A DNA stretch of 64,000 nt from contig NZ_CAMKWA010000006.1 in the NCBI RefSeq assembly GCF_946476835.1, forward strand, positions 90,325 to 154,324, read 5' to 3'. Origin of the DNA: an uncultured Neokomagataea sp. (lineage in GTDB: Bacteria; Pseudomonadota; Alphaproteobacteria; Acetobacterales; Acetobacteraceae). A model generated the notes under the pieces. It made no database searches and was not told where the DNA came from. It worked only from the letters and a program-made list of their open reading frames with translations. The position numbers and the translations under genes were made by a program. The stretch's first letter is position 1. Each line of letters begins with the position of its first letter. This document shows positions 1 through 9,344 of the stretch, one piece after another.

Positions 1-1013
1 CGTATGTGGATGACTTGGCATCTGTGATCGATATGGATGCGATTAGGGACGCTCACGTTAAAATTGGCATTGATCCTTTGGGTGGTGCTGCTGTGCGGTA
101 TTGGCCGCGCATTGTAGAACAGTATGGGCTAAATGCTGAAATTGTTAGCGATACTGTAGATGCGACTTTTAGTTTTATGACGGCAGATTGGGATGGCAAG
201 ATCCGTATGGATTGTTCTTCCCCTTATGCAATGGCACGATTGATTGAGTTAAAAGATCGGTTTGATGTTGCTTTTGCTAATGATACGGACGCAGACCGAC
301 ATGGAATTGTCGCTGCTCCAGATGGCTTGCTGAATCCTAATCATTATCTCGCTGTTGCAGTATCGTATCTGTACCGTAATCGCCCGGATTGGAAGGCGGA
401 TTTAGGGGTGGGTAAGACTTTGGTAAGCAGTGGCCTTATCGACCGTGTGGCAGTCGAAATGGGGCGCAAGCTAGTTGAGGTTCCTGTTGGTCTCAAGTGG
501 TTTGTACCGGGTTTGATGGATGGTTCTCTTGGTTTTGGAGGAGAAGAAAGCGCTGGAGCCACATTCTTGCGCCGTGATGGTTCGGTGTGGACGACGGATA
601 AAGATGGCTTAGTACTTGATTTATTGGCTGCGGAAATTACTGCTCGTACAGGTAAAAATCCCAGCATCCATTATCATGAGTTAACCGATCGTTTGGGCGT
701 GCCATTTTATGCGCGTATTGATGCACCGGCTGACCCTGAGCAGAAAGCAAAATTGTCTAAATTATCACCTGACCAATTTCCGTTGGATGTATTGGCGGGG
801 GATCCTGTAACGGCAAAACTGACGCGCGCGCCTGGTAACGACGCTGCGATTGGTGGTTTGAAAGTTACGACGGATAATGGGTGGTTTGCGGCCCGTCCCT
901 CGGGAACGGAGAATGTGTATAAAATTTATGCTGAAAGCTTTAAAAGCGCAGAGCACCTGAAGGCTATTCAGGAAGAAGCACAGGCAGCTATTGCGCAAAT
1001 TTTTGCTGGGTAG
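1..1013 (+). CDS. pgm: Phosphoglucomutase (alpha-D-glucose-specific), 3' part only
   Basis: This enzyme interconverts glucose 1-phosphate and glucose 6-phosphate in the cytoplasm, linking glycolysis to sugar-nucleotide and polysaccharide synthesis. The reading frame is open to the window edge, so the start and the active-site serine domain lie outside. About 336 residues of a family that is usually near 545 remain. Numbering from the GTG at position 6, visible features are the metal-binding loop DTDADRHG (about 93-100), the sugar-recognition loop GGEESAG (about 178-184) and the phosphate-binding PSGTE loop (about 298-302). A strong terminator follows, so the gene ends its transcript here. Identity is clear from these three loops in order. 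Confidence 0.93.
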   Translation, partial: YVDDLASVIDMDAIRDAHVKIGIDPLGGAAVRYWPRIVEQYGLNAEIVSDTVDATFSFMTADWDGKIRMDCSSPYAMARLIELKDRFDVAFANDTDADRHGIVAAPDGLLNPNHYLAVAVSYLYRNRPDWKADLGVGKTLVSSGLIDRVAVEMGRKLVEVPVGLKWFVPGLMDGSLGFGGEESAGATFLRRDGSVWTTDKDGLVLDLLAAEITARTGKNPSIHYHELTDRLGVPFYARIDAPADPEQKAKLSKLSPDQFPLDVLAGDPVTAKLTRAPGNDAAIGGLKVTTDNGWFAARPSGTENVYKIYAESFKSAEHLKAIQEEAQAAIAQIFAG

Positions 1014-1021
1014 AGGAGTGC

Positions 1022-1060
1022 TTAGGGAGGCTTGTCTTAGAACAGCCTCCCTAAATTTTT
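1022..1060 (+). terminator. Rho-independent terminator after pgm
   Basis: A perfect 11-bp stem (TTAGGGAGGCT, 1022-1032, with its complement at 1044-1054) and an 11-nt loop are followed by ATTTTT. The U-tract is on the + side only, so it ends pgm transcription just before the convergent threonine aldolase gene. Confidence 0.85.
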
Positions 1061-1061
1061 G

Positions 1062-2126
1062 TCAGAGAGGGATGTGGGATAAAAGTGCGTCCACATCTTT
1101 TTCACGAGTATCAAAGCTCGTAACTAGTCGGATCATAGTGCCGGTTATGTGGGGTGGCGTTGGCCAACGATAAAAACCAAAGTTAGCTTTTTCTAAGGTC
1201 TTGATTAGGTCATCTGGTAGGCTAACAAAAACTTCATTGCTTTCTGTTGGATAAGCTAAGGTTATGGCAGGGTGTTTGTTGAGCCCATGGCTGAGGCGCT
1301 GTGCCATTGTGTTGGCATGTGCGGCATTCCGTAACCAGAGACCGCCCTCTAAAAGGGCTAGAAGCTGTACGCTAAGATAGCGGTGTTTAGACCATAAGTG
1401 CCCACTGCGTTTAATACGGCGCTTAAAATCTTGAACATGAGGGCGTGTTCGTTCGTTGAGGAAGAAGATTACCGCTTCCGCGGCCATGGCACCGTTTTTT
1501 GTCCCCCCAAAAGTGAGGACATCAATGCCAGCTTTCCATGTAGTCTCTGCCGGAGTGCAGTTTAGTGCGGTGATGGCATTTCCCAAGCGTGCTCCATCCA
1601 AATGCACGCTTAACCCTTCAGCATGAGCAGCTGCACTCAAGGCGGTGAGGTGGGATGGCGGGTAAACGATTCCCCATTCGTTTGTTTGAGTTACAGAGAG
1701 TGCATGAATGGGGGGAGCTAGGAGACCTGCTGCTTTTTTCTCCTGTATGGTTTTCTGCAGCATATCAACCTGCATGAGGCCGTTAGAAGACGGGACAGTT
1801 ACGATTTTTGCGCCATGCATAAAAAATTCAGGCGCCCCCCCTTCGTCATTTTGGATATGTGCGATCTGATCACAGATGACAGATCCAAAGGGTGAGACTA
1901 GGGCGGAAAGGGCTAGGCTATTACTTGCAGTACCAGTGACAATGGGGAAAACAGCCACTTCTGTTTCAAACAGTTCGCCAAAACGTGCGTTCAGCAGGTC
2001 AGTATGTGAATCGTTGCCATAGGCGGATGCACTGCCATTATTGGCTTCCATAAGCGCCTGCATGACTTCGGGGCACACCCGAACGACGTTGTCACTGGAG
2101 AAGTTCTTGCGTATGTCCTCAGGCAC
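1062..2126 (-). CDS. ltaE: Low-specificity threonine aldolase
   Basis: PLP-dependent fold-type I lyase that cleaves L-threonine or L-allo-threonine to glycine and acetaldehyde. The 354-residue product has the usual family length. The PLP lysine is in TFGGTKNGA (K210). The aspartate contacting the PLP ring nitrogen is in HLDGAR (about 177), and an aromatic-stacking histidine is expected near 90. The start is GTG at 2126, supported by AAGGA seven bases upstream. It faces away from folD across an 86-bp gap. Glycine produced here enters the one-carbon pool that FolD and the MTHFR-like protein next door handle, a plausible but unproven functional link. The family's beta-eliminating relatives are the main alternative. 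Confidence 0.9.
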   Translation of the reverse strand: MPEDIRKNFSSDNVVRVCPEVMQALMEANNGSASAYGNDSHTDLLNARFGELFETEVAVFPIVTGTASNSLALSALVSPFGSVICDQIAHIQNDEGGAPEFFMHGAKIVTVPSSNGLMQVDMLQKTIQEKKAAGLLAPPIHALSVTQTNEWGIVYPPSHLTALSAAAHAEGLSVHLDGARLGNAITALNCTPAETTWKAGIDVLTFGGTKNGAMAAEAVIFFLNERTRPHVQDFKRRIKRSGHLWSKHRYLSVQLLALLEGGLWLRNAAHANTMAQRLSHGLNKHPAITLAYPTESNEVFVSLPDDLIKTLEKANFGFYRWPTPPHITGTMIRLVTSFDTREKDVDALLSHIPL

Positions 2127-2145
2127 GGAAACATCCTTGATATCG

Positions 2146-2171
2146 CGACCGAAAGTGTGGTCGGGGTTTTT
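2146..2171 (+). terminator. Small hairpin with T-run in the folD leader
   Basis: CGACC (2146-2150) pairs with GGTCG (2159-2163) across an 8-nt loop, followed by GGG and a T5 run. It lies on the folD side of the divergent ltaE/folD gap. It could be a weak terminator or attenuator, but the stem is only 5 bp, so the call is tentative. Confidence 0.3.
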
Positions 2172-2212
2172 ATCGTACCTATCCTTAGCCTTTTTGTCAT
2201 CCGGAGCCCCCT

Positions 2213-3124
2213 ATGAGCACCCATCCTTCAGAGCAGGCCGGTCAACTCATTGACGGTAAAGCTATTGCGCGCGCGTTAACCGAGAAGATCGGTCAAGACG
2301 TTGCAGCTTTCATTGAACAAGGGAATCCCCTGCCGGGTTTGGCAGTGGTCTTGGTCGGTAATGACCCTGCATCTGAAGTGTATGTGAAGAATAAAGCTAT
2401 TCAGACACACCGTGCTGGTATGCGTTCCTTTATGCATATGCTACCGGAGAGTACATCTCAAGATGAATTGCTTGATTTGATTGCGCAGCTTAATGCGAAC
2501 TCTCGTATTCATGGCATATTAGTACAGCTGCCTTTGCCCAAGCAGATTGACCCTGTCGTGGTGACGAATGCTATCGCACCTCATAAAGACGTTGATGGTC
2601 TCGGGGAAGTGAATGCAGGGCGATTGGCACTGGGGATGGATGGTATTGTTCCATGTACCCCGCTTGGGTGTTTAATGTTGTTGAAATCCGTACATAAGGA
2701 TCTAACGGGTAAGCATGCCGTTGTGATTGGTGCTTCGAATCTGGTCGGTAAGCCTATGGCGCAGTTGCTGCTGCGAGAAAATTGTACGGTTTCCGTTGGT
2801 CATATACATACTCAGGATATACGCGGCCTAGCACGTGAAGGTGATCTTCTGATTGTTGCAACGGGTAAGCACGGGCTCGTACGCGGTGATTGGATTAAGC
2901 CTGGTGCTACGGTTATTGATGTCGGCATCACGCGTGTTCCGACTGCAGAAGGACGTACTCGTTTGGTCGGGGACGTTGCTTTTGATGAAGCGCGTCATGT
3001 TGCTGGTCAGATTACCCCTGTTCCTGGCGGCGTGGGGCCAATGACAATTGCGTGTTTGTTGCATAATACATTGCAAGCAGCTCGCGCTACGCAGGCTTTG
3101 TTAAATGACGGTGGTGCGTCATGA
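2213..3124 (+). CDS. folD: Bifunctional methylene-THF dehydrogenase / methenyl-THF cyclohydrolase
   Basis: Cytoplasmic enzyme that oxidises 5,10-methylene-THF with NADP and then hydrolyses methenyl-THF to 10-formyl-THF for purine and fMet synthesis. The 303-residue length is normal. The catalytic Tyr/Lys pair is in YVKNK (57-61). The substrate motif KDVDGL is near 125-130, the Rossmann signature GASNLVGKP is at 173-181, and PGGVGPMT is near the C-terminus. Its stop overlaps the ATG of the downstream MTHFR-like gene by four bases, indicating translational coupling. All diagnostic motifs are intact. Confidence 0.96.
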   Translation: MSTHPSEQAGQLIDGKAIARALTEKIGQDVAAFIEQGNPLPGLAVVLVGNDPASEVYVKNKAIQTHRAGMRSFMHMLPESTSQDELLDLIAQLNANSRIHGILVQLPLPKQIDPVVVTNAIAPHKDVDGLGEVNAGRLALGMDGIVPCTPLGCLMLLKSVHKDLTGKHAVVIGASNLVGKPMAQLLLRENCTVSVGHIHTQDIRGLAREGDLLIVATGKHGLVRGDWIKPGATVIDVGITRVPTAEGRTRLVGDVAFDEARHVAGQITPVPGGVGPMTIACLLHNTLQAARATQALLNDGGAS

Positions 3125-3861
3125 CGCGCGTTTCATTAGAGCTGGTACCACGTACTCTAGACGCGTTGTTGGAAGATGTAGCGTTGTCAAGGCGCATACT
3201 TCCGCAACTAAATCTTTTGAATATTCCAGATTTACTGCGTTTTGATGTGCGTAGTTACAGCGCTGCACAAACAGTTCGGGCACAGACTGGGTTGGAGAGT
3301 ATCCCGCATATTCGTGCGATTGATGTTGATCCTGACGTACCATTGCCGGGAGCGCACTGCTCTGAGCAGGGCGCTGTGCTGGTTGTGGCTGGTGACCCCG
3401 CTCCTGACGGGTACAAAACATACGATCAGAACTCTGTGGATGTGATTGCACGGTATCAGCGTGAGGCACCTCATTTGGATGTATACGCCGTTTTTGACCC
3501 ATATCGCCGTGCTCCATGGCAAGAGCTAGAAGACGTGCAGCGTAAGAAAGATGCGGGAGCGAAGGGTTTCTTTACGCAGCCATTGTTTGATGTGAACATG
3601 CTACGTCTTTGTATGGACTGGATGCGTGATGAAACGGTTTTTTGGGGGGTGTCACCTGTCTTAGGTGAGAAGTCACGTGCGTATTGGACGCGAGTTAATC
3701 ACATTGTTTTCCCGCAAGATTATGATTTGTCTTTAGATGGAAATATTAAGCTCGCCCGGACAATGCTAACGTTGATTCGTGAGGTAGGAGATAACGCTTA
3801 TCTTATGCCATTGCGGGTAGATTTGGGGGCTTATTTGAGGGGGTTAGAAGACCTCATATAA
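3121..3861 (+). CDS. Divergent methylenetetrahydrofolate reductase (MetF-like)
   Basis: The protein resembles the FAD-dependent TIM barrel that reduces 5,10-methylene-THF to 5-methyl-THF for methionine synthesis. At 246 residues it is shorter than typical MetF (about 290-300). The N-terminal SLELVPRT occupies the place of the canonical SFEFFPP, keeping the glutamate. The conserved GD appears in [10 protein letters not shown], and FFTQPLFD matches the family's FITQ-FFD strand. It shares an ATGA overlap with folD, so the two folate enzymes should be made together. Either it is a shortened but functional MetF or a paralogue with a changed role; a second metF elsewhere would decide. No metF symbol is given for that reason. 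Confidence 0.72.
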   Translation: MTRVSLELVPRTLDALLEDVALSRRILPQLNLLNIPDLLRFDVRSYSAAQTVRAQTGLESIPHIRAIDVDPDVPLPGAHCSEQGAVLVVAGDPAPDGYKTYDQNSVDVIARYQREAPHLDVYAVFDPYRRAPWQELEDVQRKKDAGAKGFFTQPLFDVNMLRLCMDWMRDETVFWGVSPVLGEKSRAYWTRVNHIVFPQDYDLSLDGNIKLARTMLTLIREVGDNAYLMPLRVDLGAYLRGLEDLI

Positions 3862-3904
3862 TTTGTTTATAAATAAACCGGAACGATGTTCGGGGGGGAG
3901 TTAA

Positions 3905-3920
3905 TGTGATAGATATCACG
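3905..3920. promoter_or_regulatory. CRP/FNR-family operator candidate upstream of the M1 peptidase
   Basis: TGTGA-N6-TCACG matches the CRP consensus half-sites (TGTGA-N6-TCACA) at nine of ten positions. It sits about 55-70 bp before the peptidase start in a 114-bp intergenic gap. Which CRP/FNR-like factor would bind is not known from this window. Confidence 0.45.
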
Positions 3921-3946
3921 CTGAGTTCGCCTCTTTTGTGAAAGGG

Positions 3947-3963
3947 GTTTTTGTAACAAAAAC
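3947..3963. repeat. 17-nt perfect palindrome before the M1 peptidase
   Basis: GTTTTTGT-A-ACAAAAAC is an 8+1+8 perfect inverted repeat ending about 12 nt before the peptidase start codon. It could be an operator overlapping the ribosome loading region or the promoter, or a short mRNA hairpin. Confidence 0.5.
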
Positions 3964-3975
3964 GAAAAGATTATA

Positions 3976-6006
3976 TTGAGTATGCAGGCTTATTTTATAC
4001 AGCTTTCTTCACAGTTGAGAAAACATGCTCGTGTGTTAAGCGGTACAGCTCTATGTGCTGTTGGCGTATTCAATGTTGCATCTGTTGTTGCAAAACCTCT
4101 TTCAGATCCACGTACGGTCTTTGCTCCTTTTAATCTACCTGATGCGACGAACGTTTATCGATCAGGCGGCGGCGTCCCTGGACCTAAATATTGGCAGAAT
4201 AGAGCTGACTATAGCATAAAGGCCCATATTGATGCGGCTGGGCACCAATTGAGTGGTGATGAGGTCATTACGTACACCAACAATAGCCCAGATGCATTGG
4301 ATGTTGTGTGGTTACAAATTGAACAAAATCGGTATCGAGTAGATTCACGCTCTAACATTGCGGGTGTTACACCATCGGAAACGACTGAAGGTATGGTGCT
4401 GGAAAACATCTCAGAAATGACTGGTAACGCGGATCAAGCGCTGTCCTATCAAGTCTCTGATACACGTTTACAAGTGAAGCTTTCACAGCCGATTTTATCA
4501 CATCAACACGTTAAATTTCATGTGCGGTGGCATTATACCATTCCGGGAACGTGGGGTGGTCGGACTGCTGTTTCAAAAGCCAAAGATGGTGAGATTTTTG
4601 AAATGGCGCAGTGGTATCCGCGCCTCAGTGTTTATGATGATAGGCGCGGATGGAATACGCTGCCTTACTTGGAGCAAGAATTTTTCTTAGAATACGGTAA
4701 TTTTGATTATTCCGTGACTGTGCCTTGGAATTTTACGGTTGTCGGTTCGGGGGCTTTACTGAATGCATCAGAGGTTCTGACTAAGACTGAGCGTGCACGA
4801 TTAGCGCAAGCGGCGCTGAGTGAACAACGTATTCTGATACGAGATTTGCATGATATCGCGGATCCGTTGAGTCACCGTAAATCTGGTGGTGAGGCAACGT
4901 GGCATTTTGCAATGCAAAATACGCGAGATGTTTCCTTTGCAGCATCTCCGGCCTTTTTGTGGGATGCGGAACGGATCAACTTACCGCCTGTCTCTCCATG
5001 GCCTGGTTATGCAAAGCAACCGAGGTTAGCGATGTCTGTTTATCCGCGTGAGGGTATTTCACCTCATGGTTGGGATCGTTCAACTGATTATGTAAAGCAC
5101 GCCATCGAATACTTCTCAGCACAATGGTTCGCGTACCCTTGGCCAAACGCTATTAACGTTGGTGGATATGGCGCCGGGATGGAATATCCCGGTATTGTTT
5201 TTGATGGCATGCATGAACGCGATCCAGAATTATTTTGGATTACTACGCATGAAATTGGGCATGATTGGTTTCCCATGCTGGTTGGCTCGGATGAGCGGCG
5301 TAACGCTTTTATGGATGAGGGTTTTAATACGTTTATTGATGCTTATGCCTCGGACCATTTTAATCACGGTGAATTTGCTCCTAAACAAGATGCTGAGTTT
5401 TCACCTCAAACTGGTAATCCAGCACGTGATATTGTGCCGGTTTTGACGGATGTTCATGCGCCCACCTTAATGATGGCAGCTGATGATATTTCCGAAACGT
5501 ATCGTCATTCAGTGAGCTATTTTAAAGGGGCATATGGTTTGAAATTATTGCGAGAACAGATTTTAGGGCCTCAGCGTTTCGATGCTGCGTTTCGGCGTTA
5601 TATAGCGGCATGGGCTTATCACCATCCATCACCTTCAGACTTTTTTAGGATTATGGAAAGTGAAGCGGGTGAAGATTTGGGGTGGTTTTGGCGTGGCTGG
5701 TATTTTTCAAACTCTGCACCAGATTACGCTGTAAAGTCTCTACAGATGCAGAAAAATGGTTTTGTACAGGTGGTGGTAGCTAATTATGGGTCATTACCAT
5801 TGCCAGTCCATCTGCGTTTAAAATACGCAGATGGCACGACAAAAGATTGTCTTCTCCCAACGGAAACGTGGCGTCAGGAGAGTGTGGTGACGCTGACTTT
5901 GTCTGTGGAGAAAAAGGTAATTTCAGCGACGTTGGACCCAGACATAGTGATTCCAGATATTGACCGTAGCGATAACACGTTTACCGTGTCCGCTCTGCGT
6001 CCGTAA
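3976..6006 (+). CDS. Exported M1-family zinc metallopeptidase
   Basis: A probable secreted aminopeptidase of the gluzincin M1 family. A basic N-terminus and hydrophobic stretch ending near VVAKP (about residue 40) look like a signal peptide, so it should act in the periplasm or be membrane-associated. The zinc site is textbook: HEIGH at 425-429, then 18 residues, then E448 in MDEGFN. The exopeptidase loop is GAGMEYP rather than the classical GAMEN, so substrate preference may differ. The start shown is TTG 3976; ATG 3982 is an equally good alternative. The gene stands alone with its own regulatory region containing a CRP-like site and a perfect palindrome. It is convergent with flaF. Confidence 0.85.
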   Translation: MSMQAYFIQLSSQLRKHARVLSGTALCAVGVFNVASVVAKPLSDPRTVFAPFNLPDATNVYRSGGGVPGPKYWQNRADYSIKAHIDAAGHQLSGDEVITYTNNSPDALDVVWLQIEQNRYRVDSRSNIAGVTPSETTEGMVLENISEMTGNADQALSYQVSDTRLQVKLSQPILSHQHVKFHVRWHYTIPGTWGGRTAVSKAKDGEIFEMAQWYPRLSVYDDRRGWNTLPYLEQEFFLEYGNFDYSVTVPWNFTVVGSGALLNASEVLTKTERARLAQAALSEQRILIRDLHDIADPLSHRKSGGEATWHFAMQNTRDVSFAASPAFLWDAERINLPPVSPWPGYAKQPRLAMSVYPREGISPHGWDRSTDYVKHAIEYFSAQWFAYPWPNAINVGGYGAGMEYPGIVFDGMHERDPELFWITTHEIGHDWFPMLVGSDERRNAFMDEGFNTFIDAYASDHFNHGEFAPKQDAEFSPQTGNPARDIVPVLTDVHAPTLMMAADDISETYRHSVSYFKGAYGLKLLREQILGPQRFDAAFRRYIAAWAYHHPSPSDFFRIMESEAGEDLGWFWRGWYFSNSAPDYAVKSLQMQKNGFVQVVVANYGSLPLPVHLRLKYADGTTKDCLLPTETWRQESVVTLTLSVEKKVISATLDPDIVIPDIDRSDNTFTVSALRP

Positions 6007-6022
6007 TATAGTTGATGTTGTG

Positions 6023-6415
6023 TCAGCCTGTGAGAGCAAAGCTTCCTGCAGGTGGATGCACTGAGGTATTCAGTGCTGTGCTGGATAGTCCGGCGATCAT
6101 GTCATGATTAATATCTATGAGCGGCTGTAAACTAAGCGGCCGCATCATGGCTTCGTTAGAACGTTTCAAAGACCATGTGCTGAGAGTGAGTAAGTCTTTC
6201 TGTAAAATAGGATCAAGAGGGCAGTCTATGCGTTGCAGACTATGCAGGAAAATACCCCAGAGCTTTTGGTTTTGATGCAATGCGTTGTGGCGTTCTTTAG
6301 GTGTTCGAGCTTGCGCCATGAGGGTGTTAATGTGGCGAAAGGCCATAGCTTCGATTTCTCTGGAGGAAAGATATCCTCCAGATTGAGCTTGATATTGTGA
6401 CGTCGCGTAATTCAC
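6023..6415 (-). CDS. flaF: Flagellar biosynthesis regulator FlaF
   Basis: FlaF is an alphaproteobacterial flagellar protein that works with FlbT and flagellins in flagellin expression and secretion (known from Caulobacter). The 130-residue product starts with a short Gln/Tyr-rich segment. It carries the family core, with the conserved LWGIF segment followed by a leucine-rich helix and WSLKRSNEA. The start is GTG 6415, preceded by AAGGAG with nine bases of spacing. It lies downstream of the flagellin gene in the same direction, with a hairpin between them. A perfect 9-bp inverted repeat sits inside its early codons (6359-6382). No flbT is visible nearby. The C-terminal 30 residues are less conserved in appearance. 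Confidence 0.8.
   Translation of the reverse strand: MNYATSQYQAQSGGYLSSREIEAMAFRHINTLMAQARTPKERHNALHQNQKLWGIFLHSLQRIDCPLDPILQKDLLTLSTWSLKRSNEAMMRPLSLQPLIDINHDMIAGLSSTALNTSVHPPAGSFALTG
6359..6382 (-). repeat. 9-bp inverted repeat in the 5' coding region of flaF
   Basis: TCTGGAGGA and TCCTCCAGA are separated by six bases and would form a stable mRNA hairpin over roughly codons 12-19 of flaF. It may limit translation, or it may be coincidental coding sequence. Confidence 0.45.
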
Positions 6416-6448
6416 GCCACGTTTCTCCTTAAAAAATGGGGAGGGAGT

Positions 6449-6477
6449 TCATCGGTGCCAAAATATGGTACCGATGA
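6449..6477 (-). other. Hairpin between flagellin and flaF
   Basis: An 11-bp stem with one G-U pair and a 7-nt A/T loop lies about 14 nt after the flagellin stop. There is no immediate U-tract on the minus strand, although a T6 run follows about 14 nt later, just before the flaF ribosome binding site. It could reduce read-through into flaF or protect the flagellin mRNA 3' end. Confidence 0.5.
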
Positions 6478-6490
6478 TGAGGCCGCTATA

Positions 6491-8005
6491 TTAACCGCGG
6501 AATAGGCTCATAATTTGCGAAGACTGTGAGTTGGCGATTGATAGGGATTGAACGGCTAATTGCTGTTTTGTCTGCAAAGAGGTGAGCTTGGCGCTTTCTG
6601 CTGCCATATCTGCATCGGTTAGTGCACCAACGCCAGATGTCAGCGAATCAGATAATGATGAGGTAGATGATTGGAGTTGGGTGACAGAGTTGGTCGCCAC
6701 ACCCATTTTGGATGAGATACGTTCAACACTGGAAAGCGCTGCACCAACAGCCAACTGCACAACGGATGTGCCACTCGTTTGTGAGGTGGTGGCACTAGAA
6801 GATACTGTTCCTGCAGTGCCTTTTGAGCCCGCAGTATAGGTTCCCATTTTTACATTGCTGGTTGTGGCATCGAGATTCCCACCAGCCATGGTGATAGAGC
6901 CATCATTGTTTGTTTGTGCGCCAAAGCCTGCGTTATTGATGGCTGTGACCAGTGATGCTTCTTTCGCATTATTTTGCTGAGCAGAAGAGCCGGCAGAATC
7001 AGCTTTGCTGATGTCAACGTCAACAATTTTGCTCATAGCTTTAACATTGCCATTCGCATCAACGTCGCCACCTTTGGCGACAGTATAGGTCATATTGCCG
7101 GAGGAATCGGTTTGTGCTTGGATGTTATCCCCATTTGTGAGTTTGTAAGAGGTTGTTCCGTCAGAACTGGTTGTGGTGGAAGCGATAGCGTTCTTACCGT
7201 TGCTGTCTTTAATATTAAGAGACCCGCCATTAAAGCTTGCAGTCAGGCTGCTCCCGGGCGTGAGTGCATCGGTAATCATACTGGAAACGGTGCCTGATGC
7301 ACCTGTAGAATCACCTGGTTTGCTATCGAGGACAAAGGACGTGGTAACGGCTGGACTTCCTGCTGCTCCAGTATTGCTCGCCTGCGCTTGATTTTGCACT
7401 TGCAACACGCTTGCGCTACCACTTGCGCCAGAGAGGGTGCCTGGATTGCTGATAGAAACACCATTCATAGAGGTGCTGAGCCCTTGAAGTCCGAGACCTG
7501 CGGACGTGGCATTAAAACCATTTTGTGTAAAAAGATTGCCACTAACATCTTGGGCTGCAGAAATAGAGTTATAGTTAACGCCATTTCCTGTGGAGCCGGA
7601 TAGAAGATTAACGCCTTGGAAAGTAGCAGTATTTGCGGCGCTGTCGATTGAACTTAGTGTCGATTTAATGGCGCTATTTAATTTATTTTGGTCCATACCA
7701 TTATTCGCTGCCTGCGTAATGGTGCTGGATAAAGTGGATAGGTTGCTTGTGATCGACGTGGTTGCTTGTGTGGTGGTGTTCAAGACCTGACCAGCGAACT
7801 GTAATCCTGTTGAAACACCGCTGAGACCAGAAATTTGAGCATTCATGCCTTGAGATATGGTGTAAACGGCAGGGTTATCAGAGGCATCGTTTACTTTTTT
7901 GCCAGTTGAGACCGCATTTTGTGTTTTGCTGAGGTCATTGGATGTTTGATTAAGTGACTGTAGAGCTGCCATTGCAGCATTGTTGGTATTAATTGACATG
8001 GACAT
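6491..8005 (-). CDS. Flagellin
   Basis: Structural subunit of the flagellar filament, exported by the flagellar type III system. The N-terminal D0/D1 coiled-coil region (about 1-150) starts [12 protein letters not shown] and contains the conserved [13 protein letters not shown]. The C-terminal D1/D0 region (about 415-504) ends [11 protein letters not shown]. The roughly 260-residue centre is Ser/Thr/Gly/Asn-rich and has almost no Cys, as expected for the variable surface-exposed D2/D3 domains. At 504 residues it is longer than minimal alphaproteobacterial flagellins (about 270-400). The first ATG (8005) is chosen because GGAG lies nine bases upstream. No sigma-28 or sigma-54 promoter was recognised. 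Confidence 0.95.
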   Translation of the reverse strand: MSMSINTNNAAMAALQSLNQTSNDLSKTQNAVSTGKKVNDASDNPAVYTISQGMNAQISGLSGVSTGLQFAGQVLNTTTQATTSITSNLSTLSSTITQAANNGMDQNKLNSAIKSTLSSIDSAANTATFQGVNLLSGSTGNGVNYNSISAAQDVSGNLFTQNGFNATSAGLGLQGLSTSMNGVSISNPGTLSGASGSASVLQVQNQAQASNTGAAGSPAVTTSFVLDSKPGDSTGASGTVSSMITDALTPGSSLTASFNGGSLNIKDSNGKNAIASTTTSSDGTTSYKLTNGDNIQAQTDSSGNMTYTVAKGGDVDANGNVKAMSKIVDVDISKADSAGSSAQQNNAKEASLVTAINNAGFGAQTNNDGSITMAGGNLDATTSNVKMGTYTAGSKGTAGTVSSSATTSQTSGTSVVQLAVGAALSSVERISSKMGVATNSVTQLQSSTSSLSDSLTSGVGALTDADMAAESAKLTSLQTKQQLAVQSLSIANSQSSQIMSLFRG

Positions 8006-8166
8006 TGTTTAGGACTCCGTCAGTGCATTATGGTCTGCAGGAGGATAGGCAAAGGGATATTAATAGATTCTGAATTCTTCACTTATTCTTGTCGCTGTTG
8101 CGTGGAGTAAGAGAGGGGAAACGCATTGGTTTTTTCAGCTTGCTGCTCCTGACGTGATATGCAAAG

Positions 8167-8189
8167 AATGACCGAACTGATCGGTCATT
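8167..8189. promoter_or_regulatory. TetR-type operator upstream of the emrAB-like operon
   Basis: A perfect 9-bp inverted repeat with a 5-nt spacer, core TGACCGA-N5-TCGGTCA. It lies about 70 bp before the MFP start and shares its core, and most of its spacer, with the site at 11639-11659. The matching site sits in front of the nearby tetR gene, so this is the predicted binding site of that repressor. Confidence 0.8.
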
Positions 8190-8260
8190 TTTGGGGGTGT
8201 ATGTCATCCTTTTGGCCTTCATAAAAATTTGTAAGCTCTTTTGGAGTGTAAAGAGACCAC

Positions 8261-9334
8261 ATGGCGCAGGATGATCAGCCGTCAGGCTCAGCACCAAAAA
8301 AATCTAATCCCGTGCGGCGGATTATACTTATTCTTCTGGTAATTCTCGCGATTGTGGGGATTGGTTTCTATGTATTTTTGACAAGAAATCAGTATAAGAC
8401 AGATGATGCCTATACAGAAGGGCGCAAGATTTCTATTGCGGCACATGTAAATGGTTATGTCACGCACCTTTTGGTGAATGATAATCAATTTGTCCATCGT
8501 GGTGACTTGTTGTTTACGGTAGATAATCGTGATTACACGGCCTCTCTACAGAAAGCACAAGCCGCGGTAGAGCAAGCGAATGCCAATATCGATGCTTATC
8601 GTTTGCAGGTTGCGGTAGCACAGAAAAATTTCCCGGGTCAGTTAGTGACTGCTAAGGGCAATCTTGCAGCAGCGCAGGCGCAACTCGTGAAGGCCGAAGC
8701 TGATTTTCATCGGCAGCATACTGTAGCGCGCGCAGCAACGTCACAGCAGGATATTGATACTGCCCATGCGGCCTTGGAAGAAGCGCGAGCACGCGTTTTG
8801 CAAGCTGAAGGCCAAATGACGCAAGCCGAGCCCGTTGCAGCCAATCTGAGTAATGTTTCAGCACGTGTGACACAAGAAGAAGCGTCATTAGCCTCTGCTT
8901 TGGCTGAGCTTAAGCAAGCTGAATTGAATATGGAGTGGACACAAGTGCGCGCTCCGCAGGATGGTTGGATTGCAGAGCGCAGCATTGAACAGGGTAACTT
9001 TGTTCAAACAGGACAAAAGCTCTTCTCTATTGTTCAGCCAGAAGTGTGGGTTGTTGCGAACTTCAAAGAAACTCAAATTACGCGTATGCGCATTGGTCAG
9101 AAAGTCGACATGGAAGTCGATGCATATCCTGACTTGAAGCTGCATGGGCATATTGACTCTATTCAGTTGGGTTCAGGGGAGACTTTCAGTACGTTCCCGC
9201 CTGAAAACGCGACGGGAAACTTTGTGAAAACCGTTCAGCGTATTCCGGTCAAAATTTTGATTGATCGTGGTTTAGATCCGCATCTTCCACTGGCGCTCGG
9301 CTTGTCCGTTACGCCGACCGTTTACGTGAAGTGA
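8261..9334 (+). CDS. EmrA/HlyD-type membrane fusion protein
   Basis: Periplasmic adaptor of a tripartite efflux pump, linking the inner-membrane MFS transporter to the outer-membrane channel. The 357-residue protein has one N-terminal membrane segment (about 20-40), then the EmrA-type TDDAYTEGRKISIAAHVNGYV and a biotinyl-lipoyl half-motif. A long alpha-helical hairpin rich in Ala/Gln/Glu spans about 95-220, followed by the second lipoyl half (VRAPQDGWI) and a beta-barrel. It is followed after ten bases by the MFS gene, so the two form an operon. Transcription is predicted to be controlled by TetR at 8167-8189. Substrates cannot be told from sequence. Confidence 0.9.
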   Translation: MAQDDQPSGSAPKKSNPVRRIILILLVILAIVGIGFYVFLTRNQYKTDDAYTEGRKISIAAHVNGYVTHLLVNDNQFVHRGDLLFTVDNRDYTASLQKAQAAVEQANANIDAYRLQVAVAQKNFPGQLVTAKGNLAAAQAQLVKAEADFHRQHTVARAATSQQDIDTAHAALEEARARVLQAEGQMTQAEPVAANLSNVSARVTQEEASLASALAELKQAELNMEWTQVRAPQDGWIAERSIEQGNFVQTGQKLFSIVQPEVWVVANFKETQITRMRIGQKVDMEVDAYPDLKLHGHIDSIQLGSGETFSTFPPENATGNFVKTVQRIPVKILIDRGLDPHLPLALGLSVTPTVYVK

Positions 9335-9344
9335 GCTGTGTTCC

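Noticed and set aside
6491..8005. Possible DNA repeats in the flagellin centre
   Set aside because: The Ser/Thr/Gly/Asn codons look repetitive, but no exact tandem unit is present. It is ordinary variable-domain coding sequence.
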